Shown: positions 38,027 through 46,421, counted from the first letter of the stretch. The stretch: 46,421 nucleotides of DNA from Deltaproteobacteria bacterium (GCA_021793275.1 JAJYTC010000013.1:1-46421), one strand, 5' to 3'. Program-made: numbers and translations. The notes: generated by a model from the letters alone, not told the origin.

Positions 38027-38485
38027 ATGAGTCAAAACAGGCTGAAATCCCGTCCCGTAAAATACCTGTTTCTCTTATCGCGCCTGCTGCTTGGAGCAGT
38101 CTTTATCGCCGCCGGCATCGGCAAGCTCTTCCATCCCGGCGAGTTTGCCGGTATCATATATAACTATCAAATCCTGCCGGACCACCTGGTAAATATTGCG
38201 GCCATAATCTTGCCATGGCTGGAGATGCTTGTCGGGCTGCTTCTGCTGTGCGGCTGTTGGCTGCCGGGCGCCATCGTGCTTGCCGATTCACTCCTGTTTG
38301 TTTTCCTGGCCGCGCTTGCCTCGGCCGCCGCGCGAGGCATCGATATCGGCTGCGGCTGTTTCAGCGTCAAGCCCACCGCGTCGCCGAACTTCGCGTGGTA
38401 TCTGTCGCGCGACTTGTTTTTCCTTTTACTGGGGGCCGCGGTAACATTTCAAACCCTGAAGATTCGATCGTTCGGTAAACATTGA
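38027..38485 (+). CDS. DoxX / MauE-like membrane protein
   Basis: 152 residues with four hydrophobic helices. FLLSRLLLGAVFIAAGIGKL and LPWLEMLVGLLLLCGCWLPG match the DoxX/MauE membrane family linked to thiol redox. DIGCGCFSVKP has the two cysteines typical of MauE-like members. It follows the radical SAM gene by 25 bases. Possible role in envelope redox or disulfide handling; no partner such as a thioredoxin is seen. Confidence 0.85.
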   Translation: MSQNRLKSRPVKYLFLLSRLLLGAVFIAAGIGKLFHPGEFAGIIYNYQILPDHLVNIAAIILPWLEMLVGLLLLCGCWLPGAIVLADSLLFVFLAALASAAARGIDIGCGCFSVKPTASPNFAWYLSRDLFFLLLGAAVTFQTLKIRSFGKH

Positions 38486-38515
38486 GTTTCGGAGACAACC
38501 TCGAAGGAGACAATT

Positions 38516-39052
38516 ATGAATGAAAAAATGTGCGATGCCTTGAACGAGCAGATAAATGCGGAACTTTATTCGTCTTACCTCTATCTTTCGATGGCCTCCT
38601 ATTGCAAGCGGCTCAATCTGGAAGGGTTCACCCGATGGATGGAAGTGCAGGCGCTCGAAGAATTAACCCACGCAATGAAATTTTTCAATTTTGTAAACGA
38701 ACGGGGCGGAAAAGTTGCACTCAAAGCAATCGCAGGTCCTCCTGTTTCCTGGGATTCGCCGCTTTCGGTTTTCGAAGCCGTCTACGACCATGAAGTCAAG
38801 GTGACGGGCCTGATTTACGAGTTGGTAAATCTGGCAACCGAGGCAAAAGACCACGCGACCGTCAATTTTCTTCAATGGTTTATAACCGAACAGGTAGAAG
38901 AAGAGACCAGTGCGGACAACATCGTGCAAAAACTGAGGCTGATCGGAAACGACGGCGGCGGTCTTTACCTGCTGGACCAGGAACTGGGGCGCAGGGTTTT
39001 TACGCCGCTTCCCGGCACGACCATCCTGGCAGGGGCCGGGGCCGGCGCCTGA
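38516..39052 (+). CDS. ftn: Ferritin
   Basis: 178 residues, bacterial non-heme ferritin. Ferroxidase ligands appear in LNEQINAELYSSYLYLSMA, EELTHAMKFFNFVNERGG and WFITEQVEEETSADNIVQKL. It oxidises and stores iron in a 24-subunit cage. AAGGAGACAATT precedes ATG 38516. The C-terminus is Gly/Ala-rich (LAGAGAGA). It ends before a strong terminator. Confidence 0.96.
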   Translation: MNEKMCDALNEQINAELYSSYLYLSMASYCKRLNLEGFTRWMEVQALEELTHAMKFFNFVNERGGKVALKAIAGPPVSWDSPLSVFEAVYDHEVKVTGLIYELVNLATEAKDHATVNFLQWFITEQVEEETSADNIVQKLRLIGNDGGGLYLLDQELGRRVFTPLPGTTILAGAGAGA

Positions 39053-39072
39053 TAACGGGGAAAATCCACCGC

Positions 39073-39120
39073 AGCTTTTCACGTCCGTTCCGGACACCCG
39101 GAAAAGGTGAAAAGCTTTTT
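39073..39120 (+). terminator. Intrinsic terminator after ferritin
   Basis: AGCTTTTCAC (39073-39082) and GTGAAAAGCT (39107-39116) form a perfect 10-bp stem followed by TTTTT. The loop may hold a smaller hairpin. It overlaps the lptG stop codon and, because the arms carry A-runs as well, could work in both directions between these convergent genes. Confidence 0.85.
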
Positions 39121-40195
39121 ACGAGATTTGTTTGATCCAGAAATAAACAAACAGGGCGAAAAAGATTATATTTCCCGCCCATACCCCCAAAAAGGGAGGC
39201 AGAGTGCCCGCGGAGGCAAGCGAACTTCCGATGTTTGCTACGGCAAGGTAGGCGAATGCCACAATGAGCGACATTCCGACTCCCGCTGCAATTCCTCCAT
39301 GGATTCCCTGTCTCATTGCCACAAGTATGCCGAGCAGGGTAAGGATGAAGGTGGCAAGAGGCGAGGCAATCCTCATATTCAGGTCGACCTGGTAAGGGGT
39401 AGCGCTGAACCCTTCCCGCTCAACTTTTTTCGTGTAGCGGTAGAGGTCCAACCATCCGAGGCTGTGCGGGGGGATCTCACCGGCCTTGAAGTCGGCGGGT
39501 GTGATTTTCAAATTGAGCATTTTCCGGTTGAACCACTGTTCATTGGTCTTTCCATCGTGATAGTTGACGATAAGGCCTTTTCGGGCAAGCCACCCGTGAG
39601 GAGTCCAGGCCATGCTTTGGGCATCTATCCTGCGCTTCATCCGAAAATTGTGATTCATGAAAAATATCGAGACAAGATGCATTACCTCTTGTTTCTTGTT
39701 GTAGAGCCCGATCTGGTAAATCGTGTCGTCCTGGTGATACCACATATTTTCCGGATTCATCCACATGGGCGGTTTCTTGCCCTGAACCTTGACCTGCCAG
39801 GTATTGTAGAGCCTTTGATTGAGGGGACGAACGGCATACTCGGCCAGGCAAAAGTGGAATATCGAAAGGAAAAGTCCGGCTATTGCTATAGGCGCGACAT
39901 AATAGGTCGGATTAAGACCGGCTGTATCCAGGGCTATCAACTCCCGGTTTCGCTTCATAATGCCAAGGGCTATGATAGAAGCAATGATTGCGGACATGGG
40001 GATGCCCTGTGTGAGGATCAAGGGGATTTTGCACAAGAAGTAGAGATAGATCTCCCGGAATTTGAGGTGATGCTGGAGCATGCTGTCGACGCGCTCGAAA
40101 AAATCCACCACAAGGTAAATCCCGACAAAGCCGGCATTGGCCAGAAAAAAAATGGGGAGAAAATGTTTAAGAACGTAGTTAGGGATTATCTTCAA
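39119..40195 (-). CDS. lptG: LPS export permease subunit LptG
   Basis: 358 residues of the YjgP/YjgQ family with N-terminal helices (IPNYVLKHFLPIFFLANAGF), a periplasmic middle domain, and C-terminal helices (LATFILTLLGILVAMRQG). ALGIMKRNRELIALDTAGL is the conserved cytoplasmic segment contacting LptB. With LptF and LptB it extracts lipopolysaccharide from the inner membrane. ATG 40195 overlaps the lptF stop (ATGA). Confidence 0.9.
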   Translation of the reverse strand: MKIIPNYVLKHFLPIFFLANAGFVGIYLVVDFFERVDSMLQHHLKFREIYLYFLCKIPLILTQGIPMSAIIASIIALGIMKRNRELIALDTAGLNPTYYVAPIAIAGLFLSIFHFCLAEYAVRPLNQRLYNTWQVKVQGKKPPMWMNPENMWYHQDDTIYQIGLYNKKQEVMHLVSIFFMNHNFRMKRRIDAQSMAWTPHGWLARKGLIVNYHDGKTNEQWFNRKMLNLKITPADFKAGEIPPHSLGWLDLYRYTKKVEREGFSATPYQVDLNMRIASPLATFILTLLGILVAMRQGIHGGIAAGVGMSLIVAFAYLAVANIGSSLASAGTLPPFLGVWAGNIIFFALFVYFWIKQIS

Positions 40196-41382
40196 AGTCC
40201 GATCGCCCTTTGTTTATTGCCACGGGAGGCGAACAAGCGGAGACGCGCAAGCAGGCGGCCGAGGGACGCCAGGCGAAACGGAGTTTCCCTGTGCAGTTTT
40301 GTCCACAAATATACTCCAAGGATAATACACAGGAGGTTGGGCGTCCAGACGGCAAAGAAAGGCGAGATCATGCCGTTATAGCCAAACGTCCTGCCTGCGG
40401 AGAGCATGATGTAGTAAGTGAGGAAAATTCCAATTCCCAGCGTAATTCCGGTCATTCGGCCCCTCTGGCCAAACATGGAGCCAAGCGGAGGGCCCAGCAG
40501 GCCGAGGAACAGGCAGGCAGTGGGGAAAGCGATCCGTTGCTCCAATTCAAGACTCCACATTACCTGTGCGGCCTTGCCCACCGCAGTTCTGAGCCTGCGG
40601 TAAAGCTGGGTGAGGTCCATTTCGCCTCTGTTCAGGGGCGCGTTTTTGACCTTGCCAAGGATTTCATCCATCGACAGGGTAAAGTTATACGTTTTAAACG
40701 AGACGGCCTGCGCATTTTTCAGGTTCCTGGCCGTGCGCGTTATGATGCCGTTGAAGAGCCTGAAAATGATGGCGCTCGAATCAGGCGGGAATTCGATTTT
40801 TGCGGTCTTTGCGGCTATCGTTACCTCTTGATCCGGGTGCCTCTGGTCCTGGATAAAAATTCCCTTGATCACGTAATCAGTGTGATCGATCGACCGGAAG
40901 AAGAAAACCAGTTTGGGAATGGCCGAAATGAACACTCCCTCCTCGAGTATCGACGGGATGGAGGTGCGTCCGAGCGATCTCAATTTTGCTTCGAACGCAC
41001 GGTTGGATGCGGGCATCAGCCAAATGGCGTTCACGAAGGAAAGTGCGGTTATAACGATGAGCACTCCCAGTGTCGGAGTCAGAAAGTCGAGAAAACTGGT
41101 CCCTGCCGCCCGGAAGGCGATCAGTTCGTTATCGCTGTCCAGGCGAACGAAAGCGAGCATCACACCAAGCAGGGAAGCCATGGGGGTCGCATACAAAAAG
41201 AGTCTCGGTAAGGCGTAAAGGATCAACTGGGCGATATCTTTGACGCTGCACGAGGAAGCGAAAAGAATGCGCATGAGCTGGAGAAGCTGCCCCGTAATGA
41301 GCACGAAAACGGCTCCGGCCAGGCATATGGCCACCGCAATCCACTGTTCTTTGAGCAAGTAGCTGTAGAAGGTCTTCTTCAT
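40192..41382 (-). CDS. lptF: LPS export permease subunit LptF
   Basis: 396 residues from ATG 41382 (MKKTFYSYLLKEQWIAVAIC); a TTG six codons earlier is less likely. LDSDNELIAFRAAGTSFLDFL is the LptB-contact segment, followed by a periplasmic region and C-terminal helices (RIAFPTACLFLGLLGPPLGS). LptF and LptG are similar to each other; order and context support this assignment. The presence of the pair implies an outer membrane with LPS. Confidence 0.9.
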   Translation of the reverse strand: MKKTFYSYLLKEQWIAVAICLAGAVFVLITGQLLQLMRILFASSCSVKDIAQLILYALPRLFLYATPMASLLGVMLAFVRLDSDNELIAFRAAGTSFLDFLTPTLGVLIVITALSFVNAIWLMPASNRAFEAKLRSLGRTSIPSILEEGVFISAIPKLVFFFRSIDHTDYVIKGIFIQDQRHPDQEVTIAAKTAKIEFPPDSSAIIFRLFNGIITRTARNLKNAQAVSFKTYNFTLSMDEILGKVKNAPLNRGEMDLTQLYRRLRTAVGKAAQVMWSLELEQRIAFPTACLFLGLLGPPLGSMFGQRGRMTGITLGIGIFLTYYIMLSAGRTFGYNGMISPFFAVWTPNLLCIILGVYLWTKLHRETPFRLASLGRLLARLRLFASRGNKQRAIGL

Positions 41383-41536
41383 GCCGGGTAATCTATCCAA
41401 TGAAAGCCGGTGAGGTCAATTGCAAAGATGGGTCTAAAAAAAACGGTAAAGGTTTGACGCTCCCGCGACGATATTTAAAAGCAAAAGGAAAAGGCGACAA
41501 GCTAAAAAAGCGAACCCCCTTGTCAGGAGAATTCCA

Positions 41537-41965
41537 ATGTTTCAAACGCAAGTGTCAAATATCTATCACCGGACGGCGATTCAGACCGCCGATCCGCTCC
41601 AACTGATTATCCTGTGCTACGATGGGGCGATTAACGACCTCAGGCAGGCCAAAGAACTGCACGAAAGACACGAGATGAACGATGCCTACCAGAGAATCAG
41701 GCACGCCCAGGACATAATTACCGAGCTCCTTGTCGGCCTCGACTATGAAAGGGGAGGCAGTATAGCGGGAAATCTCAATCGCATTTATAATTTCGTCCTG
41801 CGGCAGTTGATCGGCATAAACAGCCGGAAGGATGTCTCCATCTATGACGACCTGGTAAAAATCCTTTCCGATCTGAGGGACGGCTGGGAAACGATCAGGC
41901 TGATCCCCGGGCAGGCGCCCCTCAAGGCTGGTCTGCTCCCGAAACAATGGCAAGCTTCCGCATAG
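41537..41965 (+). CDS. fliS: Flagellar export chaperone FliS
   Basis: 142 residues. YHRTAIQTADPLQLIILCYDGAI is the FliS N-terminus, and ELLVGLDYERGGSIAGNLN with YNFVLRQLIGIN is the conserved middle. FliS binds flagellin and keeps it from polymerising before export. CAGGAG lies upstream of ATG 41537. No fliD or flagellin gene is in the window. Followed after 9 bases by a FliT/FlgN-like gene. Confidence 0.93.
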   Translation: MFQTQVSNIYHRTAIQTADPLQLIILCYDGAINDLRQAKELHERHEMNDAYQRIRHAQDIITELLVGLDYERGGSIAGNLNRIYNFVLRQLIGINSRKDVSIYDDLVKILSDLRDGWETIRLIPGQAPLKAGLLPKQWQASA

Positions 41966-41974
41966 GATTCAATA

Positions 41975-42334
41975 ATGGAAAGCAACGGATCGTGCGGCAC
42001 GGTGGACGCTGAATTAATCCTGGACCAGCTCCTGAAATTCGTCGGGCAGCTCGCAGAGTTCGAAAACGACGCGCAGGTGGATATTAAGGTCCTTTCGGAT
42101 GAATGCGCCAAGCGCACCGAGGCTCTGAAGCGGCTTCTGCCGAACGAGCTTAAAAACTCTGCGGCCGCGAGCGGTGAGATCCTCGAGAAAATGCGCGCCC
42201 TATATGAGCGCACCCAGGCCTGCCTGGACGCCCTGCATCGGAAAAGCAACGCCGTTTCCGCCAACCTCCAGCGGCTGTCCAGGACCAAGCATGCCGTCAA
42301 TGCCTACAGCCACCGGCGAGATTGTTGCCGATGA
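41975..42334 (+). CDS. FliT/FlgN-like small helical flagellar protein
   Basis: 119 residues, predicted mostly helical (LILDQLLKFVGQLAEFENDA, EKMRALYERTQACLDALHRK). The end, LQRLSRTKHAVNAY, resembles the tail of FliT/FlgN-type chaperones. The position directly after fliS supports a flagellar chaperone role. Sequence similarity alone is weak. Confidence 0.6.
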   Translation: MESNGSCGTVDAELILDQLLKFVGQLAEFENDAQVDIKVLSDECAKRTEALKRLLPNELKNSAAASGEILEKMRALYERTQACLDALHRKSNAVSANLQRLSRTKHAVNAYSHRRDCCR

Positions 42335-42410
42335 GGAGATAGTCCCGCAGGGTAAAAGCCGTTGACTGATCAGTGTAATAGAGGAGGGGCGGGGGATTGT
42401 GGGCCCACCC

Positions 42411-42680
42411 TCAGTCTGACTCCACCTTTTTCAGTTTCCTGTCCGACCATCTTTTGAAAAAACCGGTGACCTTCGAGACGGGTTGCTCAACTATCTCCAT
42501 TTTGCCCCGCTCGACCATCACTTGCTGCAGACATGCCCTGAGGTATGGGCATGGGACGCACTCCTTCCGAGGCTGCATTACGCCCTGTTCGTCGACCGGG
42601 CAAACCTTTTCCCCGTCTGCGAAGCACCTTGGGGGGCCCACAGCCTCGGACCGGCAATGACCCGGTGAATTATCTTTCAT
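42411..42680 (-). CDS. Small Cys-rich protein of unknown function
   Basis: 89 residues from ATG 42680. Six cysteines lie in the first 50 residues (GHC, PPRCF, KVCP, ECVPCPYLRAC), followed by a basic helical tail (FFKRWSDRKLKKVE). The spacing suggests a metal or Fe-S site, and CVPCPYLRAC looks like half of such a site. It follows khpA on the same strand after 22 bases. I do not recognise the family. Confidence 0.6.
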   Translation of the reverse strand: MKDNSPGHCRSEAVGPPRCFADGEKVCPVDEQGVMQPRKECVPCPYLRACLQQVMVERGKMEIVEQPVSKVTGFFKRWSDRKLKKVESD

Positions 42681-42702
42681 CCGCGCTCTCCGGCGAAGCG
42701 CC

Positions 42703-42948
42703 TTATTCGAGGATTTCCAGAACGGCGCGCTTTTTGAGTTTGGTTGCCGCCGCATTCACAATTGTTCGCATGGCGTGGGCGTTGCGACCTTCCTTGCCGA
42801 TGATCTTTCCAAGGTCATCTTTTGCTGCCCGCAGTTCTATCACGGATATCTGCTGTCCGGTAATCTCTTTGACAATAACCTCGTCGGGATGTTCCGCAAG
42901 ACAACGTGCAATGTATTCGACAAGCTCTTTGATCTGAATGTCTTCCAT
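42703..42948 (-). CDS. khpA: KH-domain RNA-binding protein KhpA
   Basis: 81 residues from ATG 42948 with GGAG upstream. The single KH domain has the GxxG loop in [19 protein letters not shown], and [19 protein letters not shown] is the family N-terminus. KhpA binds RNA, commonly with KhpB, and influences cell size and translation in other bacteria. In many genomes it lies with rpsP, rimM and trmD; here it stands apart with a small Cys-rich gene. Confidence 0.92.
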   Translation of the reverse strand: MEDIQIKELVEYIARCLAEHPDEVIVKEITGQQISVIELRAAKDDLGKIIGKEGRNAHAMRTIVNAAATKLKKRAVLEILE

Positions 42949-43117
42949 AAATACGGGCTCCATGTTGATGCCGTCTGTTCAGAGTCCGACAATCCGAAGG
43001 ATTGCCTCGAAATGATCCGCACGCCAGTCAGGACGAAAACATGAGATAAAAGCTGAGCGCTTTTTCGCAGGAGCAGGAGAAGCAGAATCTGGCAGCTAAA
43101 GTGGCTCAAGAGGTGTG

Positions 43118-43146
43118 AAATTATGAGAAAAAACACTTAGTGTCAA
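43118..43146 (-). promoter_or_regulatory. Sigma70-like promoter for khpA
   Basis: On the minus strand TTGACA (43146-43141), a 17-base spacer and TAATTT (43123-43118) form a plausible promoter; a CATAAT hexamer at 15-base spacing is an alternative -10. It lies about 170 bases upstream of the khpA start. The rest of the 367-base gap between khpA and the next gene shows no further gene. Confidence 0.5.
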
Positions 43147-43315
43147 CAGATTTCAACCGTTAACATAGTGAAATCGGTCACATCTATGCGCCCCACCCAG
43201 CGTCTCATCGGCATTAAAACCCATTCATAGAGAGAAAAAAAGTGGTTGAACAAAAGTAACGAACTGCATAAACTTTCCACCGATCAATCTGCGATCGGAG
43301 GTGCCCGCTAACCGT

Positions 43316-44887
43316 ATGAACCAGAATCCCGATATACCGGTCAAGGCCGAAAATCAGCCCTTTATCGAGTCTGTGCCCGTCGACCTGCCTGCCCCGAGCC
43401 TTAACGACAACACTGCCGACCTCGACAGGCTCGCCCGCTCCCTGGAGCATCTGGGGTTTTCACCGGTGCGGATCGCACCGGGCAGGATGGACGAGGTGGT
43501 TAGAAAAATACGCCAGGAAGGTCTGAGTTTTCGTACCGTGCTGGGGTACGCCGGTGCCCATTGGGAAGTCCTCGACGTGGTGGGGAGCTCATCCGATGCT
43601 GGTGTTTTCGGTTTTGCGGTTGACCTTGGCAGCACAACCCTCGTTATAAGGCTGATCGATATTTTTCGCAGGAAAACCATAAATGAGACGACTGTAAATA
43701 ACCCGCAGGTGAAGTGGGGAGCCGATATTCTCAGTCGTATCGTCTTCGCCCGGAATCGCGAATCGTTACTCGTCCTTCGAACTTGCCTGATCGAAGCCTG
43801 TTCGAACACGATGCGAAAAATGCTTGAAGATTCCGGTGTCCCGGCCTGTAGGGTCTACGGGGTATCCTGCGCCGGGAACACGACGATGAGCCATTTTTTC
43901 TGGGGCATCGATCCGTCCAACATTTGCCGTGAACCTTACATCCCGGCGGCCAATACCTTCCCCATCGCCTGCGCTGCAGAACTGGGCTTCGATTTTTTGC
44001 CCGCCTCACTGCTCTATCTTTTCCCGAACGTCGGTTCCTATGTGGGCGGCGATATCCTCGCAGGAGTTATTGCCGTCGATCTGGACAGATCGTCGCAAGC
44101 ACGCCTGTTTGTAGACGTGGGGACCAACGCCGAAGTGGTGCTTGGCAACCGCGAGTGGCTGCTCGCTTGCGCGGGCGCCGCCGGTCCCGCACTTGAAGGC
44201 GGAGTGGTCGAACGGGGAATGCAGGCCGCTTCGGGGGCCATCGACCGGGTGAGGATCGACAGAAAAACGCTCGAGCCGGATTTGCGGGTAATCGGGGGCG
44301 TCAAGGCCGCAGGAATCTGCGGCTCCGGCCTGATAGACCTGGTGGCCGAGATGTTTTCGTCCAAAATACTCACCATGGAGGGTAAATTCAACACCGACCT
44401 CGACTGCCCGCGCTTTAGAACCACCCCGGACGGCAGGGCTTATGCTCTTGCACTTTCCTCCCAGACGGTTGACGGACAGGAGATTCTCGTTTCCGAGATC
44501 GATATCGGAGTTTTTTTGAAGTCAAAAGCGGCTATGTACGCGATACTGACGGTCATCTGCCGAAAGGTGGGGCTTGGCTTCGCCGATTTAGAGGATTTCT
44601 ACATTGCGGGGAGCTTCGGAAATCACATCGATCCCGAAATGGCCGTTCGTATCGGTATGATTCCGGATTTACCCCTCGATAAGTACCACGGGATCGGGAA
44701 TTCGAGTCTTTTGGGAGCATCGATGCTTTTGTGCGACCGGTCGCTCCTGGCGGAAGCCGAACGGGTGCGCAACATGATCACCTATGTTGAACTGAACGTA
44801 AACGTCGAGTTGATGAGTGAGTTTCGGGGGGCGCTTTTCATTCCTCACACCGATCCGAGACTTTTTCCATCAGTGCAGTTGCTCTAA
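43316..44887 (+). CDS. RACo-like ASKHA-domain protein lacking the N-terminal 2Fe-2S domain
   Basis: 523 residues from ATG 43316; GTG 43301 sits on the GGAGG itself. GFAVDLGSTTLVIRLIDI at about residue 100 is the ASKHA phosphate-1 motif. NNPQVKWGADILSRI, SCAGNTTMSHFF, FVDVGTNAEVVLG and AGICGSGLIDLVAEMF match the reductive activators of corrinoid proteins (DUF4445 type), which use ATP to reactivate Co(II) corrinoid. Typical members begin with a plant-type 2Fe-2S ferredoxin domain; the first 100 residues here contain no cysteine, so that domain is missing. An electron donor in trans, or another role, is needed. Confidence 0.88.
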   Translation: MNQNPDIPVKAENQPFIESVPVDLPAPSLNDNTADLDRLARSLEHLGFSPVRIAPGRMDEVVRKIRQEGLSFRTVLGYAGAHWEVLDVVGSSSDAGVFGFAVDLGSTTLVIRLIDIFRRKTINETTVNNPQVKWGADILSRIVFARNRESLLVLRTCLIEACSNTMRKMLEDSGVPACRVYGVSCAGNTTMSHFFWGIDPSNICREPYIPAANTFPIACAAELGFDFLPASLLYLFPNVGSYVGGDILAGVIAVDLDRSSQARLFVDVGTNAEVVLGNREWLLACAGAAGPALEGGVVERGMQAASGAIDRVRIDRKTLEPDLRVIGGVKAAGICGSGLIDLVAEMFSSKILTMEGKFNTDLDCPRFRTTPDGRAYALALSSQTVDGQEILVSEIDIGVFLKSKAAMYAILTVICRKVGLGFADLEDFYIAGSFGNHIDPEMAVRIGMIPDLPLDKYHGIGNSSLLGASMLLCDRSLLAEAERVRNMITYVELNVNVELMSEFRGALFIPHTDPRLFPSVQLL

Positions 44888-45947
44888 GCGGGCATAAAGT
44901 AACAGGGCCTCGGGGTTTGAAGGTGAACGGACCGTCACAGGCCAACAGGTATCAGCAAAAAGCGGTCAGGGCACGATTTACGCTCAGGGGCATCTATGTC
45001 GTAAGGCTGCCGGCAGGCATGTTCCATCAAGACCAATCCCGAAGTCCAGGAACGACTTGTTCGCCGCCAATTGGGCTGGGTCGGCAAGAATGAGGTTATT
45101 TTCGAATCCCCTGGCCGAACCGAAAGCGGGAACAGCGGGCCGATAAGGCCTTTCGATTTCGCGAAATAGACCCGCGCAGGCGCAATACGGACCGCGACCA
45201 GCCGATGCGTTCGCGGAGCGCCTTCTCGATGCCGACCGTCGACTTTTGACGCCCCGATTCCGCACGACCTAAATGTAGATGCCTCGGGCGAGGTAAGCGT
45301 CCTCGCCCGTTTTGGGCCACCAGCAGGTCACCCCTCCGGACCCCTGCTCGGTCGCAGTAGCGATCAGATCGAGGAAAAACTTTTTGCCTTTGATGTCCTC
45401 CTTTTCAGCGGTGTCATGCTCAACAGGTTGTTGCGCCTGAGAGGGATGGGCGAGAATGGTGACCTTGCCTTTTGTTGAACCTGTGAGGCGCTGCCTGATG
45501 AAAATAGGGTTTGTTGCAAACTGGGGTGGTAAGCCCAAAACCGCGAAAATTCCGCTAGACTTTTAAGTATTGTGCGCAATATTTAGGGGCTTAACGTTGG
45601 GAAAACGTTTATCTATGATCTCAAATTGGAGATTTTAGGCGTATTTGCCTCGGTCCGGGACGGCCAACGTTCAACACGGCCCGAGCGAAATTAGGAGGAC
45701 ACGGAGCGTTATAAGAGCGGCGGGAGCACCCGGTCTTTAGCGTTCGCAGAGGGCCAATGTCGTGCTGGATAAGCTAATGGAGCACGATGGCGCGGACATC
45801 ATCCTTCGCTTCGGTGTCCATGTCGGCCTCACTACGATCTGCGTGGACGCGATCGCTCTTGGAATATCGAGGTTTCGCGGAGCGGGGTCCCTGAGATCCC
45901 CAATCCGGTATGGTTAAAAGCAGTATGCTAAAGAAAGGTGAGATTTT
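44888..45947. other. Long region without intact gene
   Basis: About 1.06 kb with frequent stops in all frames. The only recognisable coding remnant is the Cache-domain fragment at 45269-45538 (minus). The open frames at 44984-45265 (minus) and 45774-46022 (minus) show no family features. The stretch looks like decayed sequence between the RACo-like gene and the glycosyltransferase. Confidence 0.6.
45269..45538 (-). pseudogene. Fragment of a Cache-type sensor domain
   Basis: The frame contains KVTILAHPSQAQ, then DIKGKKFFLDLIATATEQGS, then GGVTCWWPKTGEDAYLARGI. This order (a HP strand, a D-x-KGKKFF helix, and a G-x-V-x-x-WWPKPGE-like strand) matches single Cache domains of chemoreceptors and histidine kinases. 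Neither a signal peptide and membrane helix before it nor a signalling domain after it is present, and the frame ends at a stop. A degraded receptor gene is the simplest reading. Confidence 0.6.
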
Positions 45948-46421
45948 ATGCCAATGAGTTCTTCCCGACAGGGTTCGCCGGGCGTGCGCGCCGATTCCCG
46001 AATTGAACCAATCCCCGGACAAAGAGCAATCAACTGGAACAAGCTTTTCTTAATTCTCCTGGGTCTGGTAACCCTGTTTCAGCTCGTCTACCTGTTCGTG
46101 TCCCCGATGAGCCTCGCCGCTGATGAAGCCTACTACTGGGACTGGTCCCGCCGGCTTGCCTGGGGCTATTTCGATAAACCACCGATGGTCGCCTGGATCA
46201 TCGCTCTTTTTACCCGCGCGTTCGGTTCGAACACAGCGGCGGTGCGGCTACCGGCGGTGGTGTTGGGAATGGTTTCGGCTGCGTTTGTTTTCCTGCTTGC
46301 AAGAAGGATGTACGATGCGCGCACCGGTTTCTGGGCAGCCGCCGTCGCAATGGCTTCCCCGGGTGCGGCGGCCCTTGACTTCATCATGACCATCGATACG
46401 CCTCTCATGTGCTGCTGGTCT
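45948..46421 (+). CDS. Glycosyltransferase family 39-type membrane protein (3' truncated)
   Basis: 158 codons are visible and the gene runs off the window. GGTGAG lies 7 bases before ATG 45948. After a short polar N-terminus, a membrane helix (LFLILLGLVTLFQLVYLFV) leads to DEAYYWDWSRRLAWGYFDKP, the acidic DE motif and following loop of the PMT_2/ArnT-like family. AVRLPAVVLGMVSAAFVFLL is the next helix. Such enzymes use polyprenyl-phosphate sugars at the periplasmic face. Acceptor unknown. Confidence 0.88.
   Translation, partial: MPMSSSRQGSPGVRADSRIEPIPGQRAINWNKLFLILLGLVTLFQLVYLFVSPMSLAADEAYYWDWSRRLAWGYFDKPPMVAWIIALFTRAFGSNTAAVRLPAVVLGMVSAAFVFLLARRMYDARTGFWAAAVAMASPGAAALDFIMTIDTPLMCCWS

Noticed and set aside
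41401-41536. Sigma28-type flagellar promoter upstream of fliS
   Set aside because: A TAAA followed by a GCGACAAG-like segment is present, but spacing and match to GCCGATAA are too poor.
44984-45320. Overlapping minus-strand frames 3' of the Cache remnant
   Set aside because: They lack family features and good starts; composition suggests out-of-frame decayed sequence rather than genes.

Overview
The window reads as a chromosome segment of an anaerobic, Gram-negative, flagellated bacterium. It is most likely from the Desulfobacterota (former Deltaproteobacteria), close to sulfate-reducing or syntrophic lineages such as Syntrophobacter. The evidence is an HdrA/MvhD/MvhG electron-transfer cluster with a selenocysteine codon, lysine synthesis through LL-diaminopimelate aminotransferase (dapL), de novo-type cobalamin genes, a RACo-like ASKHA protein, LptF/LptG and FliS. 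The lineage is an inference from gene content; no rRNA gene is present.

Layout. 1-3626 (+): 3' part of hdrA, a selenoprotein mvhD whose UGA is followed by a SECIS-like hairpin, mvhG, and a two-domain universal stress protein; the hydrogenase large subunit is absent. 3723-6299: an NmrA-type reductase (-), a cysteine-less glutaredoxin-like protein (+) and aroC (-). 6431-9865 (+): clpS-clpA-aat, a complete bacterial N-end-rule module apart from clpP. 10004-13244 (+): a cyclic-2,3-diphosphoglycerate-synthetase-like P-loop protein, carbamate kinase and a methyltransferase. 13302-29292 (-): a 16-kb co-directional biosynthetic run, transcribed argB-argD-argF-argG-argH-lipoprotein-lysA-dapF-dapA-dapB-dapL-folK-small membrane protein-transaldolase-lytic transglycosylase-pgsA-COG1915 protein. 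Many of its junctions overlap or nearly touch. 29441-33369 (-): cbiA-cobQ-cbiB (cobalamin), closed by a terminator-like hairpin before argB.

33370-36224 (+) is the accessory part of the window: a near-consensus promoter with an overlapping dyad, a BrnT/BrnA toxin-antitoxin pair, and 9 bases later a KGGAGRS-motif MinD/ParA-like ATPase with a long helical C-terminal half. I regard this as the best candidate for an undescribed system. 36253-39052 (+): B12-binding-type radical SAM protein, DoxX/MauE-like membrane protein, ferritin. 39119-41382 (-): lptF-lptG. 41537-42334 (+): fliS and a FliT/FlgN-like protein. 42411-42948 (-): khpA and a small Cys-rich protein. 43316-44887 (+): RACo-like protein without its usual Fe-S domain. 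44888-45947 has no intact gene but holds a decayed Cache-domain fragment. The window ends inside a GT39-type glycosyltransferase gene.

Several gene junctions carry short degenerate repeats: AATCCTGTC words at 5204 and 26232, GACTTTT words at 9066-9187, and a 10-1-10 palindrome at 24964. Starts that differ from the longest open frame were chosen from ribosome binding sites and family N-termini, and are noted in each entry.
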